Shown here: positions 8,377 to 16,059 of the stretch, piece after piece
How the letters are laid out: each line of letters starts with the position of its first letter
Numbering within the stretch: position 1 is the stretch's first letter
NCBI GenBank assembly: GCA_031216755.1
Contig: JARUHG010000002.1
Span: 186,001 to 250,000 of the forward strand
Length of the DNA stretch: 64,000 nt
Origin: Lysobacter arvi
GTDB lineage: Bacteria > Pseudomonadota > Gammaproteobacteria > Xanthomonadales > Xanthomonadaceae
Direction of reading: 5' to 3'
The notes under the pieces: model-generated
Told to the model about the DNA's origin: nothing
Database searches by the model: none
What the model saw: the letters and a program-made list of their open reading frames with translations, nothing else
Made by a program: the position numbers and the translations under genes

Positions 8377-9183
8377 TCACCCGATCAGTCCGTCGACCGG
8401 GCTGGACGCCGACGCGAAGCGCTTGCGCGGAATGCGGCCGGCCTTGAACGCGGCGCGTCCGGCTTCGACGGCGAGCTTCATCGCGTGCGCCATCAGCACC
8501 GGGTCCTTCGCACCGGCGATCGCGGTGTTCATCAGCACGCCATCGCACCCGAGCTCCATCGCGATCGCGGCATCGGACGCGGTGCCCACGCCGGCGTCGA
8601 CGATGATCGGCACCCGGGCGTTCTCGACGATCTCGAGCAGGTTGTACTTGTTCTGCACGCCCAGACCCGAGCCGATCGGCGCGGCCAGCGGCATCACCGC
8701 GACGCAGCCGATCTCTTCCAGGCGCTTGGCCAGGATCGGATCGTCCGAGGTATAGACCATGACGTCGAAGCCGTCCTTCACCAGCAGCTCGGCGGCGGCC
8801 AGCGTCTGCACGACGTCGGGATAGAGCGTCTTCTGGTCGCCGAGCACTTCCAGCTTCACCAGCGAATGGCCGTCGAGCAGTTCGCGCGCGAGGCGGCAGG
8901 TGCGCACGGCGTCGTCGGCGGTGTAGCAGCCGGCGGTGTTGGGAAGGATCGTGTAGCGGTCCGGCGGGAGCACGTCGAGCAGGTTCGGCTCACCGGGGTT
9001 CTGGCCGATGTTGGTGCGGCGGATCGCGACGGTGACGATCTGCGCGCCCGCCGCTTCGGTCGCCAGCCGGGTCTGTTCGAGGTCGGCGAACTTGCCGGTG
9101 CCGGTCAGCAGGCGCGATGCGTAGGCCTTGCCGGCGATCAGCAGCGGATCGGCCGGAAACGGGGGGGAGAGAGGAGCGGTCAT
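8377..9183 (-). CDS. thiG: Thiazole synthase ThiG
   Basis: The 268-residue TIM-barrel enzyme joins 1-deoxy-D-xylulose 5-phosphate, dehydroglycine and ThiS-thiocarboxylate sulfur to form the thiazole phosphate of thiamine. Typical blocks are visible: [13 protein letters not shown] near the start, VKLEVLGD (the strand carrying the Schiff-base lysine), [17 protein letters not shown], the phosphate-binding PIGSGLGV, and [18 protein letters not shown]. It is transcribed in the same direction as thiS, which lies 420 bp upstream across an unusual repeat block, so co-transcription is likely but the long spacer is odd for this pair. Confidence 0.96.
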   Translation of the reverse strand: MTAPLSPPFPADPLLIAGKAYASRLLTGTGKFADLEQTRLATEAAGAQIVTVAIRRTNIGQNPGEPNLLDVLPPDRYTILPNTAGCYTADDAVRTCRLARELLDGHSLVKLEVLGDQKTLYPDVVQTLAAAELLVKDGFDVMVYTSDDPILAKRLEEIGCVAVMPLAAPIGSGLGVQNKYNLLEIVENARVPIIVDAGVGTASDAAIAMELGCDGVLMNTAIAGAKDPVLMAHAMKLAVEAGRAAFKAGRIPRKRFASASSPVDGLIG

Positions 9184-9245
9184 TTCTCTAGTTTAGCAGC
9201 CGGGGTGCGGGCACTCCGGCGCTGGAGCGTGCATGAGGACGCTCG

Positions 9246-9570
9246 AAGAACGGCGTCGGGCTGCGTACTGATGCCATCCATGGCGAGGCGCTGAGGCTTT
9301 CGGATCGCGCGGCACGCCTATCCATGCACGTCACGGGGCTGGCCACGTGGCACTGCTGCGTGGTGCTGGTTCCTTACGGTGAATGCGGCCGTCCGTGGCG
9401 AGGCGCTTCGGCTTCGGATCGCCCGGCCCGTCCATCCATGGACGGGCGTTCGGCAGGCCACGCGGCAGCGCCGCGTGGTGCTGGTTCCTTACGGTGAATG
9501 CGGCCGTCCATGGCGAGGCGCTTCGGCTTCGGATCGCCCGGCCCGTCCATCCATGGACGGGCGTTCGGCC
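9246..9570. repeat. 115-bp tandem repeat, about 2.8 copies
   Basis: Two near-identical units start at 9361 and 9476 (period 115 bp), preceded by a degenerate third unit from about 9246. Each unit has the core GGCGAGGCGCTTCGGCTTCG, then a hairpin CCGTCCATCCATGGACGG. The fully preserved junction also holds CCACGCGG-CAGCG-CCGCGTGG. A single divergent copy of the same core lies downstream of thiG at about 8305-8368, so thiG is bracketed by this family. Confidence 0.8.
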
Positions 9571-9596
9571 GCTCGCGAACCAGTGGTTCGCGAGCG
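9570..9596 (-). terminator. Perfect 13-bp inverted repeat after thiS
   Basis: CGCTCGCGAACCA and its exact complement flank a single central base. The hairpin lies 7 bp beyond the thiS stop codon on the transcribed (minus) strand. There is no T-tract, so it may slow polymerase or protect the 3' end rather than terminate; it may also be an extension of the repeat block. Confidence 0.5.
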
Positions 9597-9603
9597 CGCG
9601 GCC

Positions 9604-9804
9604 TCACCCCCCTCCCAAGGCGTGCACGATCTCCACGCGGTCCCCGTCGCCCAGCGCATGTTCGCCATGCCGGCCGCGGGGCACGATCTCGCCGTTGACC
9701 TCCACCGCGACGCGACGCTCGCCCAGGCCTTCGGCCTGCAGCAGCTGGAGCACGGTGGTCTGCGCCGCGATCGCGCGCGGCTCGCCGTTCAAATGGATCT
9801 GCAT
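9604..9804 (-). CDS. thiS: Sulfur carrier protein ThiS
   Basis: This 66-residue ubiquitin-fold protein starts at MQIHLNGEPR and ends in Gly-Gly (HALGGG). The C-terminal glycine is the site of thiocarboxylation by ThiF and sulfur donation to ThiG. The core EIVPRGRHGEHALGDGDRVEIVHAL is typical. An upstream in-frame ATG would add a 26-residue leader without family support, so the shorter start was chosen. It is the first gene of the thiS-thiG pair. Confidence 0.92.
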   Translation of the reverse strand: MQIHLNGEPRAIAAQTTVLQLLQAEGLGERRVAVEVNGEIVPRGRHGEHALGDGDRVEIVHALGGG

Positions 9805-9982
9805 TCGCGTATTGTCGCCGCTCCCCGCGGCGATGGACCAGTCGGCATGGTTTTTGACGCAGTGCGGCGTGAGTGCGTTCACGCCGCATGGTTCGATGCC
9901 GCCATCCGCGGGCGTATGTAGTCGCGGAGCTCACGTCGCGGCGTCATGCACGCTCACAGGCTCATTCACCAAGGAATCGAAG

Positions 9983-11818
9983 ATGATCAAACCCGTCCGC
10001 TCCGTGCTCGCCGCCGCCCTTGCGCTGGCGACCGCGCCGGCCTTCGCGCAGGACTATTCGCAGACCGTGTTCTTCGGCGACAGCCTCACGGACGCGGGGT
10101 ATTTCCGTCCGGCGATCGTCCTCCAGGCCGGCGCCGCCGGCGCGCTGCTGGGCCGCTTCACGACCAATCCGGGCCTGGTGTGGTCCGAACAACTGGCGAC
10201 CGAGCTGGGCACGAATGCGGCTCCGTTCAATGCCGGCGGCACCAACTACGCCATCGGTGGCGCCCTGGTCAGCAACGATCGCGCCGGCCTGACGCCGCAG
10301 CTGCCGACGCTCTCGCTGCGTTCGCAGATCACGCGCTATCTCACCGCCAATGGCGGCGCCGCCGACCCGAACGCGCTGTACACCGTCTGGGGCGGCGCGA
10401 ACGACCTGTTCGCCGCGGCCGCCGCTCCCGCGCAGGCGCAGGCGCTGGTCGGTGCCGCGGTGACGGGCCAGGTCGCCAACGTCATGACGCTGCAGAACGC
10501 GGGCGCGCAGTACATCCTCGTGCCGAACGTGCCCGACCTGGGCATCACGCCGCAGTTCCGTTCGCAGGGAGCCGCCGCGTCCGCGGCCGGCACGGCGCTG
10601 GCGACGGGCTACAACAACGGTCTGTACGCCGGCCTGGCGGCAGCCGGTGCGCGCTTCATCCCGGTGGACACCTTCCACCTGCTGCAGGAAATCGTCGCCA
10701 ACCCGGCGCCGTACGGCTTCACCAACACCACCGGCACGGCCTGCAATCCGCAGATCACCGCGCAGTCGATCACCTGCAACCCGGTGACGCCGGGCAGCAT
10801 GGTTTCGCCGGATGCCGCGAACACCTACGTCTTCGCCGATGGCGTGCATCCGTCGTCGCGGGCGCACGAGATCGTCGCCGACTACGCGCTGTCGCTGCTG
10901 GAAGCGCCGCGCCAGATTGCCGTGCTGCCGCATAGCGAGGCGATGGTCGGCCGCGCGCGTGCCGAGCGCGTCGGCGCGCAGGCGGCCACGCGTCCGGACA
11001 TCGACGGCATGCGCTGGTGGGCAGACCTGCGCGGCGACTCGCAGCGTTACGGCCGCGGCGATCACTACGACGGCTTCGGCCCGACGCTGACCGCCGGCCT
11101 GGACTGGGCCAGCGGCAACCTGGTGTACGGCGGTTTCGCCGGCTACGGGCAGCAGAAGATGGACTGGGGCCTCAACCGCGGCGAGTTCGACCAGGACGAC
11201 GCCACCCTCGGCGGCTACCTCGCGTGGTCGGCCGGCTCGGCATGGGTGAACGGCCAGCTGAGCTACACCTGGGTCTCGTACGACATCGACCGTCGCGTGA
11301 ACCTGGGCCCGACCTCGCGCGTGCACGGCGGTTCGGCCGACGGTACCAACCTCACCGCCGCGATCGCCGCCGGCTGGAACTTCGGCGAGGGCTCGCTGAA
11401 GCACGGCCCGGTGATGCAGCTGGTCTCGCAGACGATCGAAGTGGACGGCTTCGACGAGAACAGCAACGAAGCCACGGCGCTGTCGTTCGGCGACCAGGAA
11501 TTCGACTCGCTGATCGGCAGCCTGGGCTGGCAGGTCAATTACGCGATCAACGAGCACCTGCAGCCGTACGCCAAGCTGACGTACGACCACGAGTTCGAGG
11601 ACGCGCCGGCCGAGGCGACCGCCTCGCTGCGTTCGCTTCCGGGCGTGGGCGCGTATGCCGTGCGCGGGCTGGAGTACGACCAGGATTACGGCACGCTGGT
11701 GATGGGCGCGCGCACGGAGCTGTTCGGCCTGCGCACCGACATCGGTGCCAACGTCACGGTCGGCCAGAAGGGCGGCAACGACGCGACGCTGTTCGTCAGC
11801 TTCGGCGGCGGGTTCTGA
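9983..11818 (+). CDS. GDSL-family esterase/lipase autotransporter
   Basis: The 611-residue protein has a signal peptide (residues 1-23, ending FAFAQ-like APAFAQ), an SGNH/GDSL hydrolase passenger domain, and a C-terminal autotransporter beta-barrel of about 270 residues ending in FGGGF with terminal Phe. Catalytic blocks are visible: GDSLTDAG (nucleophile Ser34), VWGGANDLF (the Asn block), and DGVHPSSRAHE (Asp and His). The overall form matches EstA/ApeE-type outer-membrane esterases, which stay anchored at the cell surface and hydrolyse short- to medium-chain esters. Start ATG 9983 was chosen because the signal peptide begins there; the open frame upstream runs through repeats and thiS antisense. 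It precedes a tRNA gene. Confidence 0.93.
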   Translation: MIKPVRSVLAAALALATAPAFAQDYSQTVFFGDSLTDAGYFRPAIVLQAGAAGALLGRFTTNPGLVWSEQLATELGTNAAPFNAGGTNYAIGGALVSNDRAGLTPQLPTLSLRSQITRYLTANGGAADPNALYTVWGGANDLFAAAAAPAQAQALVGAAVTGQVANVMTLQNAGAQYILVPNVPDLGITPQFRSQGAAASAAGTALATGYNNGLYAGLAAAGARFIPVDTFHLLQEIVANPAPYGFTNTTGTACNPQITAQSITCNPVTPGSMVSPDAANTYVFADGVHPSSRAHEIVADYALSLLEAPRQIAVLPHSEAMVGRARAERVGAQAATRPDIDGMRWWADLRGDSQRYGRGDHYDGFGPTLTAGLDWASGNLVYGGFAGYGQQKMDWGLNRGEFDQDDATLGGYLAWSAGSAWVNGQLSYTWVSYDIDRRVNLGPTSRVHGGSADGTNLTAAIAAGWNFGEGSLKHGPVMQLVSQTIEVDGFDENSNEATALSFGDQEFDSLIGSLGWQVNYAINEHLQPYAKLTYDHEFEDAPAEATASLRSLPGVGAYAVRGLEYDQDYGTLVMGARTELFGLRTDIGANVTVGQKGGNDATLFVSFGGGF

Positions 11819-11924
11819 TCGGGCCGGCCCAGCCGGCGCGCTGAACCGGCACGCGGCACCCGCGAGGAAATCCTGGGCGCCGCGTTGCCAAGCCTCCACG
11901 CGGAGGCATAGACTTCATCGCGAC

Positions 11925-11998
11925 GCGGGTGTAGTTCAATGGTAGAACTGCAGCTTCCCAAGCTGCTAGCGTGGGTTCGATTCCCATCACCCGCTCCA
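11925..11998 (+). tRNA. tRNA-Gly (anticodon CCC)
   Basis: A full cloverleaf is visible: acceptor GCGGGTG pairing with CACCCGC, D-stem GTTC/GAAC, anticodon stem GCAGC/GCTGC with loop TTCCCAA (anticodon CCC), T-stem TGGG/CCCA with loop TTCGATT, discriminator T, and an encoded CCA end. It is followed 10 bp later by a strong terminator. Confidence 0.97.
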
Positions 11999-12008
11999 AA
12001 CAATTGCG

Positions 12009-12045
12009 ACGGCGGCCTGCTTTACAGTGGCCGCCGTTTTTGTCT
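12009..12045 (+). terminator. Rho-independent terminator after tRNA-Gly
   Basis: The stem GGCGGCC (12011-12017) pairs with GGCCGCC across an 11-base loop and is followed by GTTTTTG. It closes the tRNA transcript. Confidence 0.9.
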
Positions 12046-12069
12046 TTCAGGCGAAGACCTGGAGGCGCG

Positions 12070-12585
12070 ATGGCAAGCAAGATCGTGCTCGGCTGGCGTG
12101 AGTGGATAGGCCTGCCGGAACTGGGCATCGGACGGTTGCGGGCGAAGGTGGACAGCGGGGCGCGGAGCTCCGCGCTGCACGTCGATACGCAATGGCGGTT
12201 CACCGAACGCGGCGGCCCCTGGGTCGGGTTCTCGCTCGATCCCGGACACGGCGGACCGATGATCGAAGCGGTCGCGCCCGTGTTCGACGAGCGCGACGTC
12301 ACCGACTCGGGCGGCCACTGCACGCGCCGCGTGTTCGTGCGCACGACGCTGGCGCTGGCCGGCATCGAGCGCGAGATTGAAATCAATCTGTCCGATCGGC
12401 GCGGGATGCTGTTCCCGATGCTGCTCGGGCGCACCGCGCTGGCGCGCGCGTTCACGGTCGATCCGGGGCGCTCGTTCCTGCACGGCCGGCTCAACCGGCG
12501 CGAGCCGGGCGTCGTCTCGCGTCCCGCCGCCGCAGGCGAGGCGCTTCCCTTTCCCCCCTTGCCTTCGCACCGCCGCCCTTCATGA
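12070..12585 (+). CDS. RimB-like retropepsin-type protease (PF05618 family)
   Basis: The 171-residue protein has the family's single protease motif [14 protein letters not shown] near residue 30, the DSGA signature of retropepsin-like aspartyl proteases (databases often call the family 'ATP-dependent zinc protease'). Later blocks [12 protein letters not shown] and the [14 protein letters not shown] end are also typical. In Pseudomonas the homologue RimB works with RimK on ribosomal protein S6. Here the stop overlaps the rimK start by 4 bp (ATGA), so the two are translationally coupled and probably act together. Start ATG 12070 has a GGAGGCG ribosome site 3-9 bp upstream. Confidence 0.88.
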   Translation: MASKIVLGWREWIGLPELGIGRLRAKVDSGARSSALHVDTQWRFTERGGPWVGFSLDPGHGGPMIEAVAPVFDERDVTDSGGHCTRRVFVRTTLALAGIEREIEINLSDRRGMLFPMLLGRTALARAFTVDPGRSFLHGRLNRREPGVVSRPAAAGEALPFPPLPSHRRPS

Positions 12586-13487
12586 AACTGGCGATCCTTT
12601 CGCGCAACAGCAAGCTGTATTCGACGCGCCGCCTGGTGGAAGCCTCGCGCGACCAGGGGCATAGCGTGCGCGTGCTCGACCCGCTGCGCTGCTACATGCG
12701 CATCGCCAGTGACGGGTTCAGCATGCGCTACAAGGGCAAGCCGATTTCCGGCTACCAGGCGGTGATCCCGCGCATCGGCGCCTCGATCACGCGCTACGGC
12801 TCGGCCGTGCTGCGCCAGTTCGAACTGATGGGCACGCTGACGCCCAACTCCTCCGACGCCGTGCTGCGCGCGCGCGACAAGCTGCGCTGCCACCAGTTGC
12901 TCGCCGCCGAGCGCATCGGCTTGCCGACGACGGTCTTCGGCGACAACCCCGACGACACCCACGACCTGCTGTCGATGCTCGGCGCGCCGCCGCACGTCAT
13001 CAAGCTCAACGAAGGCACCCAGGGTGCCGGGGTGATGCTGACCGAGAAGCTGTCGGCGTCGCAGGGCGTGATCGAGGCGCTTCGAGGCCTGTATGCGAAT
13101 TTCCTCGTGCAGGAGTTCATCGAGGAGGCGCGCGGCGCCGACCTGCGGTGCTTCGTCGTCGGCGGTCGCGTCGTCGCGGCGATGAAGCGTCAGGCGCCCA
13201 AAGGCGACTTCCGTTCGAACCTGCACCGCGGCGGCACCGCCAAGGGCGTGCGCGCGAGTGCCGCGGAAGAAGATGTCGCGATCCGCGCGTCGCGCGTGCT
13301 CGGCCTCGGCATCGCCGGCGTCGACCTGATCCGGTCCAAGCGGGGTCCGCTGGTGTTGGAGGTCAATGCGTCCCCGGGCCTGGAGGGCATCGAAGAAGCC
13401 AGCGGCGTGGACGTGGCCGGGGAGATCGTGACCTACCTGGCCGAGCGCGTCCGGCGGAAGGCGTCCAAGAAGGCGGCCACCCGCTGA
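12582..13487 (+). CDS. rimK: RimK, ribosomal protein S6-glutamate ligase
   Basis: This 301-residue ATP-grasp enzyme adds glutamate residues to the C-terminus of ribosomal protein S6. Visible blocks include [21 protein letters not shown] at the start, [32 protein letters not shown] (nucleotide binding), [20 protein letters not shown], and the metal-binding [15 protein letters not shown]. The C-terminal tail is lysine/arginine rich. The start overlaps the end of the RimB-like protease gene by 4 bp. Confidence 0.96.
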   Translation: MKLAILSRNSKLYSTRRLVEASRDQGHSVRVLDPLRCYMRIASDGFSMRYKGKPISGYQAVIPRIGASITRYGSAVLRQFELMGTLTPNSSDAVLRARDKLRCHQLLAAERIGLPTTVFGDNPDDTHDLLSMLGAPPHVIKLNEGTQGAGVMLTEKLSASQGVIEALRGLYANFLVQEFIEEARGADLRCFVVGGRVVAAMKRQAPKGDFRSNLHRGGTAKGVRASAAEEDVAIRASRVLGLGIAGVDLIRSKRGPLVLEVNASPGLEGIEEASGVDVAGEIVTYLAERVRRKASKKAATR

Positions 13488-13549
13488 GGCCGGCGTTCGC
13501 GGCGAATGTCGGCTCGTTCGCCGAACTTCCGTGATCAAGACGCGTTCAG

Positions 13550-13610
13550 CCGTTATTTTCGGAACTGAATAACGGCGATTTAACGGCCGGTTTTAACGAC
13601 GGTTTAATCG
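13550..13610 (+). promoter_or_regulatory. Phased TTTAACG direct repeats and inverted repeat (putative OmpR-type regulator site)
   Basis: CCGTTATT (13550-13557) and AATAACGG (13568-13575) form an 8-bp inverted repeat. From there four TAACG/TAATC units follow, with the T at about 13570, 13581, 13594 and 13605, giving spacings of 11, 13 and 11 bp. Direct repeats about one helical turn apart, just upstream of a weak -10 (TAGCCT near 13620), are the usual form of a binding site for OmpR/PhoB-type activators such as ColR. The binder is inferred, not shown. Confidence 0.5.
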
Positions 13611-13704
13611 AAATCGGCGTAGCCTGTCCCTACCGCAGCACTGCCGCTCTTCCTCGTCAGCAACAGGTCGATGCAGGTTACGGTAATCGGGGCAATACCT
13701 TTTT

Positions 13705-13743
13705 GGCCCAGGCACGGTGGCCCCGTGTCTGGGCCTTTGTTTG
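13705..13743 (+). terminator. Intergenic hairpin terminator upstream of colR
   Basis: GGCCCAGGCACGG (13705-13717) pairs over 13 bp with CCGTGTCTGGGCC (13723-13735) with one G-T wobble, followed by TTTGTTTG. It is in the plus orientation and would end a transcript started near 13620, or attenuate read-through into colR. Confidence 0.7.
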
Positions 13744-13949
13744 AGCGCGCCGTGGTGACGATCCGTCGCGCGCGGTCGCGAACGTGCGTTGCAACGTCAG
13801 TGCGTGGTGATCGGCGCACTCCAGTCGCTCTGGCAGAATCGTTAAGCTCCCCGACAACGCCGCCGCGCACGCATTCAGTTCCTGCGCGTTCCCGTGTGGA
13901 ACCGCAGCCACGCGCGCCGGTCGAAGGCCCATTACCCAGGAAAGGTCAC

Positions 13950-14630
13950 ATGCGCATTCTCGTCATCGAAGACAACCAGGACATCGCGGCCAACCTCGGC
14001 GATTTTCTCGAGGACCGCGGCCATACCGTCGACTTCGCCGCCGACGGCGTGACCGGCCTGCATCTGGCCGTCGTCCACGACTTCGACGCGATCGTCCTCG
14101 ACCTCAACCTTCCCGGCCTGGACGGCCTCGAGGTGTGCCGCAAGCTTCGCAACGAAGCGCGCAAGCAGACGCCGGTGCTCATGCTCACCGCGCGCGATTC
14201 GCTGGAGAACAAGCTGGCCGGCTTCGATTCCGGCGCCGACGACTACCTCATCAAGCCGTTCGCGTTGCAGGAAGTGGAGGTGCGGCTCAACGCGCTGTCG
14301 CGGCGCGGCCGCGGCGTGCAGACGCGCGTGCTCAACGTCGCCGACCTGGAATACAACCTCGACACGCTGGAAGTCCGCCGCCAGGGCAAGCTGCTGCAGC
14401 TGAACCCGACCGCGCTGAAGATCCTGCAGGCGCTGATGGAAGCCTCGCCGGCCGTGGTCACGCGACAGGAACTCGAAACGCGCGTGTGGGGCGAGGAACT
14501 GCCGGACTCCGACAGCCTGCGCGTGCACATCCACGGGCTGCGTGCCGTGGTCGACAAGCCCTTCGACGTGCCGCTGATCCAGACCCGCCATGGCATCGGT
14601 TACCGCATCGCCGCGCCCGACAACGGCTGA
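13950..14630 (+). CDS. colR: ColR-type OmpR/PhoB-family response regulator
   Basis: The 226-residue protein has a receiver domain (residues 1-118; acidic pocket ED at 7-8, phospho-acceptor D51 in IVLDLNLPGLDGL, conserved Lys in DYLIKPF) and a C-terminal winged-helix DNA-binding domain with LNPTALKILQALM, DSDSLRVHIHGLR and TRHGIGYR. These blocks match ColR, which in Pseudomonas and Xanthomonas regulates membrane and metal-stress genes. Start ATG 13950 has an AGGAAAGGT ribosome site; the long upstream frame is not coding. The kinase gene begins 4 bp after its stop. Confidence 0.88.
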   Translation: MRILVIEDNQDIAANLGDFLEDRGHTVDFAADGVTGLHLAVVHDFDAIVLDLNLPGLDGLEVCRKLRNEARKQTPVLMLTARDSLENKLAGFDSGADDYLIKPFALQEVEVRLNALSRRGRGVQTRVLNVADLEYNLDTLEVRRQGKLLQLNPTALKILQALMEASPAVVTRQELETRVWGEELPDSDSLRVHIHGLRAVVDKPFDVPLIQTRHGIGYRIAAPDNG

Positions 14631-14634
14631 CCGG

Positions 14635-15993
14635 ATGGTCGAGGAATCCTCGCAGGAGCCCACGCCGCCGCGCAGGCGCACGCGTTTTCGCCGGCAGCTG
14701 CGCAGTCGAATCATCCTGGCCTTCGTGCTGCTGGGCTTCGGCCTGACGGCGCTGTTCGCGTGGGCGACCAACTGGACGCGCAACCGCGTGGAGAACCAGC
14801 TGGTCGAGGACGTGATGAACCGGAATATCGACGAGTACGCGCGTCAGTACTTCACGAACCCGGATCAGAAGCCCGAATTCGGCGTCCAGCAAATGCTTGG
14901 ACGCGTCGTGAAGCGGGACCGGTTCGAGGCATTACGACAGGAGCAGCCTGATTGGTACGAGCTTGGAGAGGGCATACATAACATCTCCGGGCGTAACCCG
15001 GATGGCAGTGCGTTCTCCTATAAGTTGGCAGTTAGAAAGACCCCCGACGAGTGGTTCTTTCTCGCCTACGACATGACCCAGGCAACGCGAGGGGAGGCTC
15101 AGTTCCAACGGGCGATCTGGGCATCGGTCTTTGTATTCACGATGCTGTCGCTACTTGTAGGCTGGTGGTCAGCCTCAAGGGTGATGAGCCCGGTGACGGA
15201 GCTGGCCAACCGGCTCAAGCAGTCCGGTCGCAGCGCGGAGCCGGAGGGGCTTGCCACTCATTTTCCCGACGACGAAGTCGGCCAGCTCGCCGAAGCGCTC
15301 GACGATTACGCCGCGCGTCTCACCGAAGTCGTGCAGCGCGATCGGGAGTTCAACGCCGACGTGAGCCACGAACTGCGCACGCCGCTGGCGGTGATCAAGG
15401 GTGCAGTGGAGTTGCTGCTGTCGCGTCCGGACGTGGACGACAAAACGCGCAGTCGCCTGCAGCGCATCCAGCGCGCCGAACAGCAGTGCACGGACCTGAT
15501 CAGCGCGTTGCTGCTGCTCTCGCGCAACGAGCGTGGCCACGGCGCCACCGACGTGGCGAAGGTCGCCGAGCAGCTGCTCGATGCCCATCGCGCTCAGCTC
15601 GGCGGCAAACCGCTGGAGCTGCGCGTGGAAGGCGAGCCCAGCCTCGTCGTCGATGCACCGGAAGCCGCGGTGTCGGTCGCGCTCGGCAACCTCATCGGCA
15701 ATGCGGTGAAGTACACGACCGAAGGCGAGGTCGTGGTGCGCATCGGCAAGCGCTCGGTGGACGTGATCGACTCCGGTCCCGGCCTGAGCGAGGAAGATGC
15801 CGCCAAGCTGTTCCAGCGCGGCTATCGCGGCACGCATGCGGGCCATTCGCAGGGCGGCGGCATCGGCCTGTCGATCGTGCGGCGCCTGTGCGCGCTCTAC
15901 GCGTGGGAAGTGCAGGTGCGTCCGGGCGGCGCGCGCGGGGTCATCGCCACGCTCACCTTCGATGGACCGATGATCTCGATTCCGCGGGCGTGA
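14635..15993 (+). CDS. colS: ColS-type membrane sensor histidine kinase
   Basis: The 452-residue protein has TM1 (about 24-46), a periplasmic sensor of about 115 residues, TM2 (about 161-180), a HAMP-like linker, HisKA with phospho-acceptor H245 in DVSHELRTPLAV, and an HATPase domain with LIGNAVKYT (N box), DSGPGLSEEDA and GGGIGLSIVRR. The sensor contains an ExxE motif (E109-x-x-E112, followed by H115). In Pseudomonas putida ColS, an ExxE motif is reported to bind Fe3+/Zn2+, which would make this a metal sensor (inference). The stretch coding for residues about 80-180 is visibly less GC-rich than the rest of the gene. Start MVEESSQ was chosen for tight coupling with colR. Confidence 0.88.
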   Translation: MVEESSQEPTPPRRRTRFRRQLRSRIILAFVLLGFGLTALFAWATNWTRNRVENQLVEDVMNRNIDEYARQYFTNPDQKPEFGVQQMLGRVVKRDRFEALRQEQPDWYELGEGIHNISGRNPDGSAFSYKLAVRKTPDEWFFLAYDMTQATRGEAQFQRAIWASVFVFTMLSLLVGWWSASRVMSPVTELANRLKQSGRSAEPEGLATHFPDDEVGQLAEALDDYAARLTEVVQRDREFNADVSHELRTPLAVIKGAVELLLSRPDVDDKTRSRLQRIQRAEQQCTDLISALLLLSRNERGHGATDVAKVAEQLLDAHRAQLGGKPLELRVEGEPSLVVDAPEAAVSVALGNLIGNAVKYTTEGEVVVRIGKRSVDVIDSGPGLSEEDAAKLFQRGYRGTHAGHSQGGGIGLSIVRRLCALYAWEVQVRPGGARGVIATLTFDGPMISIPRA

Positions 15994-16015
15994 GGCCGTC
16001 GAAAGGCGTGCAACG

Positions 16016-16041
16016 AAAAAGGCGCCTTGCGGCGCCTTTTT
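16016..16041. terminator. Bidirectional terminator between colS and ilvE
   Basis: AAAAA-GGCGCC-TTGC-GGCGCC-TTTTT is a fully symmetric hairpin that can stop transcription from colS (plus) and from ilvE (minus). Confidence 0.93.
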
Positions 16042-16059
16042 CATGGGAGCGTCGAACGC

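Larger units (their letters stand above)
9184..9603. other. thiS-thiG spacer filled by repeats
   Basis: This 420-bp spacer contains no gene. It consists almost entirely of a 115-bp tandem repeat block and hairpins (described separately). Apparent ORFs through it are artefacts of the repeats. Confidence 0.75.
13488..13949. other. rimK-colR intergenic region with regulatory structure
   Basis: These 462 bp contain no credible gene. They hold an inverted repeat plus phased direct repeats (13550-13610), a possible -10 element, and a strong hairpin with a T-rich tail (13705-13743). That layout could give a short transcript of about 100-125 nt ending about 200 bp before colR. Confidence 0.6.

Noticed and set aside
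9383-9982. N-terminal extension of the esterase autotransporter
   Set aside because: It reads through the 115-bp repeats and antisense to thiS; a proper signal peptide begins at 9983.
9805-9982. TPP riboswitch before thiS
   Set aside because: No CUGAGA-type or other conserved THI-box segment is present in the thiS upstream region.
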